Part shown: positions 5,946 to 12,924 of the stretch, piece after piece
Position numbering within the stretch: the first letter of the stretch is position 1
Layout: every line of letters starts with the position of its first letter
Origin: Candidatus Peribacteraceae bacterium
Lineage (GTDB): Bacteria > Patescibacteriota > Gracilibacteria > Peribacterales > Peribacteraceae
Reading direction: 5' to 3'
Assembly: GCA_028717505.1 (NCBI GenBank)
Contig: JAQUNQ010000007.1
Span: 1-19,241, forward strand
DNA: 19,241 nt
Notes under the pieces: model-generated
What the model saw: only the letters and a program-made list of their open reading frames with translations
Database searches by the model: none
What the model was told of the DNA's origin: nothing
Made by a program: the position numbers and the translations under genes

Positions 5946-5947
5946 GT

Positions 5948-6307
5948 ATGTCACACGAGGAGCCGACATCAACGGCAATGGAAGAGCTGCTAAAACTCGT
6001 CTATCCGCCAATAGAATCCAACGAGGCCAGTGCTCCCGCTTCTCTTCTCGCGGAGCTGGAAGGTGCCAAAAGCTACTGCCGGGCCCGGCTCGAAGATAAT
6101 CTCTCGGACCTGACAAACACCCACTGCATGTGTCTTCTCACTTCAAGACGCGATGACGTGAACCGATTAGTGCAGGAATGCATCGAATGCGAAGCGACGG
6201 GATATCCGCTCGCCACTAGCATGATCGCTTTGCGTCTCCGTTCGCTTGCCTCTGCTTCTCCCCCCTTCCCCGATTCCCATGAACAGCCTGCACAAGCCCA
6301 CGCCTGA
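5948..6307 (+). CDS. Hypothetical protein between the attenuator and ilvA
   Basis: This 119-residue ORF begins two bases after the terminator's T-run and overlaps the start of ilvA by 29 bases, which points to co-transcription and coupled translation. The sequence is soluble and helix-prone: acidic N-terminus (M-S-H-E-E-P), M-E-E-L-L-K-L-V-Y-P-P, three closely spaced cysteines in the middle (T-H-C-M-C, V-Q-E-C-I-E-C) and a Ser/Pro/Ala-rich end that falls in the overlap. A later start at the ATG at 5978 is possible. No ribosome binding site is clear; the only G-rich upstream sequence is the terminator's 3' arm. I do not recognise a family. Its position inside the ilv transcript suggests a role linked to isoleucine metabolism, or simply a second translated leader that couples translation into ilvA. 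Confidence 0.55.
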   Translation: MSHEEPTSTAMEELLKLVYPPIESNEASAPASLLAELEGAKSYCRARLEDNLSDLTNTHCMCLLTSRRDDVNRLVQECIECEATGYPLATSMIALRLRSLASASPPFPDSHEQPAQAHA

Positions 6308-7574
6308 GGAAATCCGCCAAACCCGCCGGGATTTTCCGCCACAACTGATCCGTGAGACCCCCCTCGAGGAACTACCACGTCTGAGCGCTCTTCACGGTAA
6401 TCCCGTCTATGTGAAAGATGAAGGAAAACAAAATATACGCTCATACAAGGGGCGCGGCAGTACCGCCATCATGCAGGCACTCTCGGAGGAGGAACGTTCC
6501 CGAGGAGTCGTCTGTGCCAGCGCAGGCAATCATGCACAGGGAGTTGCCGCTGCCTGCCATCACTTCCGCGTGCGGGGAACCGTCTTCATGCCGACCATCA
6601 CCCCGGAGCAGAAAATTGAGGCAACGAAGCGTCACGGAGGTGATTTCGTCGCGATCGCCCTCCACGGAGATACATTCGACGAAGCTTCGCAGAAGGCCCA
6701 CGCATACGCCGAGGAGAAGAGAGCGGTTTTCCTCCCCCCCTTCGACAACTGGGATGTCATCCGTGGACAGGGCACCGTGGCCGTGGAGATCGCCGAACAG
6801 ATGGCTGCACTCCGGAAAGAAATCGGAGCCGTGCTCGTCCCCGTGGGGGGCGGCGGCCTCATGGCGGGGACCATTCTTGCCTTGAAGGATTCCCACCCCC
6901 ACACGCAGATTATCGGCGTCGAACCAGCAGAAGCTGCTTCCATGACAGAATCCCTGAAGGCCGGGAAGCCTGTAACAATCGAGAGAATGGACAAATTCGT
7001 CGATGGTGCTGCTGTGGCTCGCCCGGGAGATCGGCCGTTTGCCGTCATCTCACATGCAGTTGAGGAGGGTCGTGCGCGCATGATGACAGTCTCCAAAGGG
7101 CTCCTCTGCGCCACCATGGTCGATCTCTATCAAATCGAAGGCATCATCACTGAACCCGCGGGGGCTTTGTCCATTGCTGCGGTGACACAACTGGACCATG
7201 GAACCCAAGGAACAAAGGTATGCATTCTCTCTGGTACGAACTTTGACATTAGGCGCAATAAGTCCGTTACTGATCTGGCCGATTGTTTCAGGCACACGAA
7301 GATTTATGTCGGCATTCATCTCCCCAACCGCCCTGGCGCCCTCCGGGAGATGCTCGATGCTCTCGCGCCTGCACTTGCAGGCGTCAACATCGAATTTATG
7401 CACTTCGATACTGCTACATCCAATGGCGATCCTCCTCTGTGCATCGGAATAGCGTCGAGGAGTGGCAATCCGATCGACATTGACCAATTCCTCCAAAGTC
7501 TTTCGGAGCAACGTCTTTCGGATGGGAGCCAGCACTACCCCTTCCATGTACTCGAAGAGAAGCCGGAGACCTGA
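6279..7574 (+). CDS. ilvA: Threonine dehydratase (threonine ammonia-lyase), biosynthetic
   Basis: The ATG at 6279 gives 431 residues (a TTG at 6246 would add 11 low-complexity residues). The enzyme deaminates threonine to 2-oxobutanoate, the first committed step of isoleucine synthesis, using pyridoxal phosphate. The PLP lysine is K57 in R-S-Y-K-G-R-G, S-A-G-N-H-A-Q-G is at 81-88 and the phosphate-binding G-G-G-G-L at 190-194. From about residue 340 there is one ACT-like regulatory domain (I-Y-V-G-I-H-L-P-N-R-P-G-A-L), as in the shorter Bacillus-type IlvA, so feedback control by isoleucine or valine is likely. The length and single regulatory domain argue for the biosynthetic rather than the catabolic (TdcB) enzyme. 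It lies downstream of a leader peptide and terminator that look like an Ile/Thr attenuator. Confidence 0.95.
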   Translation: MNSLHKPTPEEIRQTRRDFPPQLIRETPLEELPRLSALHGNPVYVKDEGKQNIRSYKGRGSTAIMQALSEEERSRGVVCASAGNHAQGVAAACHHFRVRGTVFMPTITPEQKIEATKRHGGDFVAIALHGDTFDEASQKAHAYAEEKRAVFLPPFDNWDVIRGQGTVAVEIAEQMAALRKEIGAVLVPVGGGGLMAGTILALKDSHPHTQIIGVEPAEAASMTESLKAGKPVTIERMDKFVDGAAVARPGDRPFAVISHAVEEGRARMMTVSKGLLCATMVDLYQIEGIITEPAGALSIAAVTQLDHGTQGTKVCILSGTNFDIRRNKSVTDLADCFRHTKIYVGIHLPNRPGALREMLDALAPALAGVNIEFMHFDTATSNGDPPLCIGIASRSGNPIDIDQFLQSLSEQRLSDGSQHYPFHVLEEKPET

Positions 7575-7808
7575 GCCCTCGTTACTCAGCGATTTCCACC
7601 ACATTAACTTCTTTAATTTTGATCTTAAGTCAAATATGTGTTTTGGATGTTATTTTCACACCCCATTCTTGTACACATTTTTTATACAACTAACCCCTCC
7701 TTCACCCTCCCCCCGCTAAATTCGGACATTTTGTTTTCATGAAGCCAAAAATAAACATTTTTCCCGAGCATATCTCCCCATCGTACACAAAAGTGAGTCA
7801 ACTAACGC
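7575..7808. other. AT-rich intergenic stretch
   Basis: By eye this stretch is much richer in A and T than the surrounding genes, with runs such as cattttttatac and aaaaataaac. No credible ORF and no clear terminator for ilvA is visible. A short inverted repeat ttgta/tacaa lies near 7670-7690. It could contain promoters or be recently acquired sequence. Confidence 0.5.
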
Positions 7809-7836
7809 TAGACAACATCCTTCCCATAAGTACACT
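7809..7836 (+). promoter_or_regulatory. Promoter upstream of the small membrane ORF
   Basis: TAGACA (7809-7814) and TACACT (7831-7836) are separated by 16 bases. The layout and the sequence around the -10 (aagTACA-C/A-TGC) closely resemble the ilv leader promoter. A start near 7843 would put the ATG at 7848 only a few bases into the transcript. Confidence 0.5.
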
Positions 7837-7847
7837 GCCCCGCCTTT

Positions 7848-7979
7848 ATGCATCCCCATACCATGAAAGGCGTGAAGCAACATCTTCACTGTGCTTCCAC
7901 CCCGCTCGTGCTCATGCACGCGCTGCTCATCACCTTCATCTCCCTCGCCATGGTGATGAGTCTCCCGGTCCTCGGCTAA
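7848..7979 (+). CDS. Small single-helix membrane peptide (candidate)
   Basis: The ORF encodes 43 residues from the ATG at 7848 or 38 from the ATG at 7863, ending at TAA 7977-7979. The N-terminus is basic and His-rich (M-K-G-V-K-Q-H-L-H). The C-terminal two thirds is one hydrophobic helix with L-V-L-M-H-A-L-L-I-T-F-I-S-L-A-M-V-M and ends at L-G. It has its own promoter-like sequence a few bases upstream and is followed by a structured stretch. Such a peptide could be a small membrane protein or a type I toxin-like peptide, but no homologue is recognised. The ORF is short enough to arise by chance, so the call rests on its context. Confidence 0.4.
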   Translation: MHPHTMKGVKQHLHCASTPLVLMHALLITFISLAMVMSLPVLG

Positions 7980-8012
7980 GCCGGATCGACGAGAGGATGG
8001 AAGATTCGCCCC

Positions 8013-8099
8013 CTACCCGCTTGATGTCATGCGCGTCGGGCGCGGGTAGCCCACCGCCTCCCCAACTGTGCATCCGCACGACCGAGGAAGAGCGGCTTT
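8013..8099 (+). terminator. Structured RNA stretch with possible weak terminator
   Basis: CTACCCGC (8013-8020) pairs perfectly with GCGGGTAG (8042-8049) across a 21-base loop. Further on, CCGC pairs with GCGG ahead of cttttt (to 8099). The second hairpin is weak but is followed by T residues, so a plus-strand transcript from the promoter at 7809 may end here. No known RNA family is recognised. Confidence 0.3.
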
Positions 8100-8128
8100 T
8101 TGAACCTCATGTTTTCTCCAGAGGCCTT

Positions 8129-8647
8129 CTATCGCTCGATTTGCTTCAATTTGGCCTCGGCAACGACCTTTCCGATGGCCGGATTTCCATCGTCCTTCTC
8201 CAGGGAAATGGCCACATTCGTGAATTTGCTCAGGTCCTCATCACTCTCGAAGGTCAGCCCGTGGCGCACATCCCCGAAGCGGCTCTGCAGGTGCCCGGTG
8301 CTGATTTGCTTCCCGGAGGCAGGATCCTCAAGCCACCCCTCGTAGAAGCTGCCATCGGGAGGCAGGACAATGTTGACCTGGAGGGTATGGATGAATTTCC
8401 CCGTCTCAAACCAGTGCGAAATGGCTATGCCATTCGCAGACGCGCCGGAAATGCCGGCAATCGCCCCATAGGCGAACCAGACTTCCTGCCCATAGCGCGC
8501 ATCAACCACTTTTCCCCCCTTCGGCATGCCGAATTGGAACTTCTCGGTCCCGAGGAGCCCCCCGGAGCCCACGTTGACCGTTTTGCTGCTGCCGCAGGAA
8601 ACGAGGAGGAGCAAAGCACAGACGAAAACAGGAAGAGAGCGCTTCAT
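8129..8647 (-). CDS. Lipoprotein with anti-sigma-K (RskA) C-terminal-like domain
   Basis: The start at the ATG at 8647 gives 172 residues. It is chosen because it places a basic M-K-R directly before the hydrophobic core and the lipobox L-V-S-C (C18). ATG codons further upstream overlap or touch the promoter. The mature part contains V-V-D-A-R-Y-G, then F-Y-E-G-W-L-E-D-P-x-S-G-K-x-I-S-T-G-x-L and N-V-A-I-S-L-E-K-D-D-G-N-P, the pattern of the extracytoplasmic domain of RskA-type anti-sigma factors. There is no transmembrane helix beyond the signal and no cytoplasmic zinc-finger part, and no sigma factor gene is adjacent, so regulation of a sigma factor is unlikely. It is more probably a stand-alone surface lipoprotein using this beta-rich domain. 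Confidence 0.75.
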   Translation of the reverse strand: MKRSLPVFVCALLLLVSCGSSKTVNVGSGGLLGTEKFQFGMPKGGKVVDARYGQEVWFAYGAIAGISGASANGIAISHWFETGKFIHTLQVNIVLPPDGSFYEGWLEDPASGKQISTGHLQSRFGDVRHGLTFESDEDLSKFTNVAISLEKDDGNPAIGKVVAEAKLKQIER

Positions 8648-8669
8648 GGGAAGAGGAAAAAGGCGCCTC

Positions 8670-8698
8670 ATTGTAACATGCACTGCACTACCTGAGAA
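8670..8698 (-). promoter_or_regulatory. Promoter for the RskA-like lipoprotein
   Basis: On the minus strand, -35 TTCTCA (8693-8698) and -10 TACAAT (8670-8675) are separated by 17 bases. This leaves a leader of about 16 bases with no Shine-Dalgarno sequence before the ATG at 8647. Confidence 0.6.
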
Positions 8699-8738
8699 AA
8701 TTCACGCAAGTCGCACAGTGTTCTCGGTACCCCTTTCA

Positions 8739-9140
8739 CTAATCTGTCGCCTGAGGGGCGGTGCTTGCCACTTCACCATGGAATTGATCAATCACCCCAG
8801 TCACTTTCTGATGCTCTTCCACAACAGAAATAGCCGGGACCCCTGCTAATCGCGAAATAGCAAGGTCGAAGACAGCACTCGCAATCTCTCCTGCATCATC
8901 ACGTAATCCTCGAGACTCCAGAAGATTGCGTAGACTCGTAGAGGATGTTCCTGCGGCTGGTCTCAGCTTCTTCAGACCGACTTCAAAAGAAATAAGGAAA
9001 GCAACCAAGGCATCGAAAGCCTTAGCTTCGGCTGCTTGATCTCCGGAGCTGTGCGCCTGTTGATATTGTGCTACTTGCACATTAAAAGCTTCATAGAGCT
9101 TTCGTTCTTGTGCTTCGAGTGTGTCGCTTGCTGTTTCCAT
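8739..9140 (-). CDS. Hypothetical helical protein with its own consensus promoter
   Basis: The ATG at 9140 gives 133 residues; the frame stays open upstream only through antisense sequence of the ligase gene. The protein is soluble, has no signal peptide or membrane helix and looks mostly alpha-helical: E-A-Q-E-R-K-L-Y-E-A-F-N-V-Q-V-A-Q-Y-Q-Q, then A-F-D-A-L-V-A-F-L-I-S-F-E-V-G-L-K-K-L, then A-S-A-V-F-D-L-A-I-S-R-L. The near-perfect promoter ends seven bases before the ATG, so the mRNA should be leaderless and well transcribed. It follows the ligase gene on the same strand but has a separate promoter in the 58-base gap. I do not recognise a family. Confidence 0.75.
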   Translation of the reverse strand: METASDTLEAQERKLYEAFNVQVAQYQQAHSSGDQAAEAKAFDALVAFLISFEVGLKKLRPAAGTSSTSLRNLLESRGLRDDAGEIASAVFDLAISRLAGVPAISVVEEHQKVTGVIDQFHGEVASTAPQATD

Positions 9141-9147
9141 ATTCAAC

Positions 9148-9176
9148 ATTATAATACTGTTTTTATATTTAGTCAA
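9148..9176 (-). promoter_or_regulatory. Near-consensus promoter, leaderless start
   Basis: On the minus strand, TTGACT (9171-9176) and a perfect TATAAT (9148-9153) have the ideal 17-base spacer. Seven bases (gttgaat) separate the -10 from the ATG at 9140, so transcription should begin at or one base before the start codon. Confidence 0.88.
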
Positions 9177-9198
9177 ATTCCATTTCGGCAGAGATACA

Positions 9199-11217
9199 TC
9201 ACCAGAGGACCCCCTGCGCTTGTTCCTCGAAGCTCCTGCGCACCTTCTTCGCCTCCCTGTCCACCGCCGCCGCCATGACCTGATAGCGCGGGGCATCGGC
9301 GGGATAGAGATGCTCGAGGAAGCTCGTGAGCTGAATGAACTCCTCGACATTTCCCGAGAGTGCGATGAAGTGTGCATTCCTGCCCACTGCGGAGGCGTAG
9401 CGGATGAGGAGCCGGTCGATATCCCCCCGCCGCTCATCGATAGCCCCCTTCCCCTGCTCCTGCAGGAGCAGCGCGAGGAACCCCCGTACGGTGCCGATAT
9501 CGTTCCACTGGCCGAAGGAGGCGGCTTGCCCATAGGAGAAGAGCGCCTCTTCGTCCTGCCGGAGCGCAAGGGCGATCTCCCCCTTGAGTCGCCAGGCACG
9601 CGCATCCTGCGCATTGCTATTGAGAGAGGTATCGATTGATTCTTTTGCCTCCGTGAAGTGCTGAAGTTTGTACAAAATTTTTGCTCTGCTGAGGGAGAGA
9701 TCCCGGCTGAACCACTCCCCCTGTGAGCGATCGTACCATCGGAGAGCAGTGACCAGATCCCCCGCCCGATCCGCGTGGCGCCCTATGGAGGAAGTGACGA
9801 GGAAAATCCCCTCCCAGAACGCGACGGAGAGGAGGACGATCGCAAGGAGCGATGCCCCCGATCGCACAAATTTTGTATACAGATTATTTGGCTCTGCTAC
9901 TGGTGATTCCCATAAGAGTAACCCCAACATAAGCCAGAAGGGCAGGGCGATCCCCACGAACTGCAGATTGAAGTCGACGAGATTATGGGCGAGGACGCCG
10001 CTGACGCCGAGAAACATCATGCGCTGCTCCGGCGAAAACGTGTCCGGTCCACGCCAGAAGAGCAGACGGGCGTACCACCGATGCTTCTGCGGCATCCTCA
10101 CGCAAGAAAGAATGTACGGCAGAAGAACCCAACCAAAGAGGAAGAGGAGCAGGAGGGAGGCGATGATCCCCCGCTCCATCGCCACCTTCAGGAACACATT
10201 GTGCGCATGGTCGGATGTGGCGAGGACGTCCTCCTGCAGGTGCGGCTGCACGAAGCGGAAGCTGTAGGGCCCCCATCCGAAGAGCGGACGCTCGAGGGCG
10301 AGCTGCGCGGCCTGCATCCAGAACTGCTTGCGCTCCGTCACGGAGGAGAGCCCCTCATCCGCCGTGAAGGTCGCTTTCGCCGCGAGGGACTGCACCTCCT
10401 GCCGCTGCCCGCGGAGCACGTTTCCGAGGAGGAAGACCATGAGCGCGACGGCGAGGAAGAGCACGGCCTTGCGGAGGGCGCTCCGCCAGTCCCACGCCCT
10501 CTGACGAAGCATCCAGAGCCCCAGCAAGCCTGCCTGCAGACAGAAAGCAATGAAGGCGGCGCGGGAGTAGCTCAGGATCAGACAGCCGAGGAAGACGCCC
10601 CCCGTCCCAAGCAGCAAGTGCTCGCGGGGCCAGAACCGATGACCGCCCCCCTCCCCTCCCCGCGCGGCGAAGAGCGTGAGCGGCCAGACGAGGAGGAGGA
10701 ACTCGGCCCACGCATTCGGCCAGTAGTCGGAGTGGTAGCGCACATCGAAGAAGGTCCCCACGAAACGGCTGACCGGCTGGAAGACGTAGACCACCATGCC
10801 AAGGAGGCAGGCGAGCAGAGCCGTCGCGATGAGAATCGTACGGAGGTTCCTCGCGAAGGGCGTCTCCCGTCCCCGCTGAGCGATCCAGAGGAAGAGGAGG
10901 AGGAAAGACGTCGTCCGCATCACTTCATCGAAACCGTAATTCCGCGTCGTCGAGAGGAGGTAGCTCACGACGGTCCAGAGGAGGAAGAGCCCCCCTGCGA
11001 TGAGGAGAGGAGTGGGAATCCTCCGCCGAGAAAAGCGGGCAGCCCCCAGGACGTCCGCGAGGGTCACGAAGCACGCGACTCCCGTGAGGAGCCAGACGAC
11101 ATCGGCCCCCTCCCCTCCCCGCCAGAGGACCGCGAACATGAGGAAGGCCGAGAGGAGCCACTCGCTCCACCGCTCGAAAGGGAGACGGCGCATCCGTTCA
11201 AGTGGGCAGACAAACAT
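9199..11217 (-). CDS. O-antigen ligase/polymerase-like membrane protein with C-terminal TPRs
   Basis: From the ATG at 11217 the protein has 672 residues; a GTG at 11268 or the ATG at 11193 are alternative starts. The first 480 or so residues are polytopic, with about ten or more hydrophobic helices, and carry the Wzy_C/O-antigen-ligase features: S-Y-S-R-A-A-F-I-A-F, a large loop with F-G-W-G-P-Y-S-F-R-F, and the conserved D-H-A-H-N-V-F-L-K-V-A-M-E-R-G-I. The last 170 or so residues are soluble TPR-like helices (A-L-R-W-Y-D-R-S-Q, A-W-R-L-K-G-E-I-A-L-A-L). Such proteins join or polymerise surface glycans, or glycosylate proteins, using lipid-linked sugars outside the inner membrane. No other glycan genes are nearby, so the acceptor is unknown. 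The gene diverges from the methyltransferase/TPR gene at 11330. Confidence 0.85.
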   Translation of the reverse strand: MFVCPLERMRRLPFERWSEWLLSAFLMFAVLWRGGEGADVVWLLTGVACFVTLADVLGAARFSRRRIPTPLLIAGGLFLLWTVVSYLLSTTRNYGFDEVMRTTSFLLLFLWIAQRGRETPFARNLRTILIATALLACLLGMVVYVFQPVSRFVGTFFDVRYHSDYWPNAWAEFLLLVWPLTLFAARGGEGGGHRFWPREHLLLGTGGVFLGCLILSYSRAAFIAFCLQAGLLGLWMLRQRAWDWRSALRKAVLFLAVALMVFLLGNVLRGQRQEVQSLAAKATFTADEGLSSVTERKQFWMQAAQLALERPLFGWGPYSFRFVQPHLQEDVLATSDHAHNVFLKVAMERGIIASLLLLFLFGWVLLPYILSCVRMPQKHRWYARLLFWRGPDTFSPEQRMMFLGVSGVLAHNLVDFNLQFVGIALPFWLMLGLLLWESPVAEPNNLYTKFVRSGASLLAIVLLSVAFWEGIFLVTSSIGRHADRAGDLVTALRWYDRSQGEWFSRDLSLSRAKILYKLQHFTEAKESIDTSLNSNAQDARAWRLKGEIALALRQDEEALFSYGQAASFGQWNDIGTVRGFLALLLQEQGKGAIDERRGDIDRLLIRYASAVGRNAHFIALSGNVEEFIQLTSFLEHLYPADAPRYQVMAAAVDREAKKVRRSFEEQAQGVLW

Positions 11218-11270
11218 TTGCCCTATTCTTGCACAACGATTCCTCCTCTGCAGCACCATCCCGTACACGA

Positions 11271-11299
11271 TTCCAAAGAAATACGAATTCTGCTACAAT
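11271..11299 (+). promoter_or_regulatory. Promoter for the methyltransferase-like/TPR gene
   Basis: TTCCAA (11271-11276, weak) and TACAAT (11294-11299) are separated by 17 bases. The start codon at 11330 is 30 bases after the -10, so this gene has a real leader of about 24 bases, but no Shine-Dalgarno sequence is visible in it. Confidence 0.5.
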
Positions 11300-11329
11300 G
11301 TTAAGATTTCTCGCAAAGAAATAACCTCT

Positions 11330-12922
11330 ATGGACCCTCAAGCAGACTCCCTCCTCGATTCGGCCATCCCCTTGGAGGATGCAACCCCGTACGATCGCTC
11401 ACTCAAGTGGACCATCCACCAGCGCTACTATCAAGAGCGTGGAAATAAAGCTTGGTTGGACGGAGAAGTCCCCTTCAATATCACTTGCAATTCTGCGGCG
11501 GCACGACAGAACGCCTCGCTCGTGTACTCCGCGGTAGAGGCCATGGAACAGGAAGGGGCGCTATCCCCCACCCTGCCCATCCGGGTACTGGAGGTCGCGT
11601 CGGGACTCGGACTTTTTGCCATCAACTTCATCCAAGCATTCAAGGAAATGGACAGGGTGAAAGGAAACGATTTCTCGAAGAGACTCAAATACTTCTTCAC
11701 GGATTTTTCGGAGAAGAACCTCACCGACGCATCTGCCAATCCCACTCTCAAGGATCTCCATGCGCACGGCACCGTGGAGTTTCGCGTCCTCAATGCCATG
11801 ACGCCGGATGTGTTCCGATCTCTCTCTTCCCCGACGGAAGAACCTGTTCCCGCGCTCACGGCAGTGATCGCCAATTACCTGCATTGCTGCCTGCCACTTT
11901 CCATCATCCGCAAAGAAGGGGATCATCTCTTGGAAAAACACATCCGACTCTCGCTCCTCGTGCCGCTCACCACACCAAACCGCGAGGAATATGCGCGGAA
12001 TTTTGTTTCTCATCCCATCGAACGAAATATCGATAATCTGCAAGAAGAGGTAATCTGGAAGGACCTTCCCGAGGCATTCTTCGATCACCCGCGCCACGAG
12101 GAGATCATCCGAGATGGGACAGCCCAATATCCCGTTGCCACCATCGAATACCCGCGCGGCTCCTTCGTCTCTCTTGAACGAAGCCTCCCCACGTTACTGC
12201 CCGGAGGCATCATCGTGATCTCCGACAAAGGCTATTCCGACTCCTCCTACATGGAGGGGGAAGGTGCCTGCGCCCCCTCCTTTCACGGAAACAGCTTCGC
12301 GCACGGCTTGAATTTTCCGCTCCTTGAGCTGTTGGCAAAGAAGCTGAACTGCGGAACCAGCCGCACATCCAACCCCCACTATTCCCTCCAGACGCTCCTC
12401 GTGGAGAAGCGGCCATTCTCCCTCCTATCCTCCCTCTTCCGACGCCTCTTTGTGGACGAGAACGATAATGTCGCGTCGAACGACTTCAATGCGGCCGCGT
12501 GGAAGTTCGAGGAGACAAAACAGTATCCGGAAGCCATTCGCTTCTATCAGCGCGCGCTCAGGTTCCGGCCAAACGATGCCCACATTCATTACTGCATCGG
12601 CAGATGCTTCTCCGAGCAGGGTGACAGTGAGCGCGCCCTTCGCAGCTTCGAAGCGGGCCAGGCTCTGGATCACTTCAGTGAATATAATTTCGCTTTCATG
12701 ATCGGATACGTCCTGCACACGCTTGGCAAATTCGCCGAGGCCCTCCCGCACTACCGTCAATCGCAGGAACACAAGCCTTCCGAAATCACACTCGGCAACA
12801 TCGGCCTCTGCTTCGAAAACCTCGGAGAAACCGCCAACGCCCTCTCATCCTATCAGGCCGCCCTTGCAATGAATCCCGCCTACGAAACTGCACGAAACGC
12901 CCTCGAGCGGCTCGCGCGCTGA
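11330..12922 (+). CDS. Methyltransferase-like protein with C-terminal TPR domain
   Basis: The ATG at 11330 gives 530 residues; the longer open frame upstream is antisense to the ligase gene. Near residues 85-95 the sequence V-L-E-V-A-S-G-L-G-L-F resembles the S-adenosylmethionine-binding motif I of class I methyltransferases. Then come F-F-T-D-F-S-E-K-N-L (motif II-like acid) and L-P-G-G-I-I-V-I-S-D-K-G (residues about 287-298). The overall plan recalls MidA/DUF185-type or similar SAM-dependent enzymes, but I cannot name a substrate. From about residue 383 onward there are at least three TPR units (A-I-R-F-Y-Q-R-A-L-R-F-R-P-N, A-L-P-H-Y-R-Q-S-Q-E-H-K-P, A-L-S-S-Y-Q-A-A-L-A-M-N-P), implying a protein partner. 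The gene ends two bases from the 3' end of a convergent tRNA gene. Confidence 0.7.
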   Translation: MDPQADSLLDSAIPLEDATPYDRSLKWTIHQRYYQERGNKAWLDGEVPFNITCNSAAARQNASLVYSAVEAMEQEGALSPTLPIRVLEVASGLGLFAINFIQAFKEMDRVKGNDFSKRLKYFFTDFSEKNLTDASANPTLKDLHAHGTVEFRVLNAMTPDVFRSLSSPTEEPVPALTAVIANYLHCCLPLSIIRKEGDHLLEKHIRLSLLVPLTTPNREEYARNFVSHPIERNIDNLQEEVIWKDLPEAFFDHPRHEEIIRDGTAQYPVATIEYPRGSFVSLERSLPTLLPGGIIVISDKGYSDSSYMEGEGACAPSFHGNSFAHGLNFPLLELLAKKLNCGTSRTSNPHYSLQTLLVEKRPFSLLSSLFRRLFVDENDNVASNDFNAAAWKFEETKQYPEAIRFYQRALRFRPNDAHIHYCIGRCFSEQGDSERALRSFEAGQALDHFSEYNFAFMIGYVLHTLGKFAEALPHYRQSQEHKPSEITLGNIGLCFENLGETANALSSYQAALAMNPAYETARNALERLAR

Positions 12923-12924
12923 GA

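Noticed and set aside
5833..5947. T-box or metabolite riboswitch upstream of ilvA
   Set aside because: The region between the promoter and the terminator is only about 110 bases and lacks the conserved T-box bulge sequence; the Ile/Thr-rich ORF explains it better.
8013..8099. Known structural RNA (SRP, 6S, RNase P, tmRNA)
   Set aside because: None of the conserved sequence motifs of these RNAs could be found, only simple hairpins.
7739..8695. 318-codon plus-strand open frame
   Set aside because: It is mostly antisense to the RskA-like lipoprotein, and its 5' part crosses the AT-rich gap without any protein-like pattern.
9985..11304. 439-codon plus-strand open frame
   Set aside because: It is antisense to the O-antigen-ligase-like gene; the translation is dominated by Glu, Arg and Pro and has no recognisable domain.
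11000..11329. N-terminal extension of the methyltransferase-like frame
   Set aside because: It is antisense to the ligase gene and Arg-rich; the recognisable protein begins at the ATG at 11330 after a promoter.
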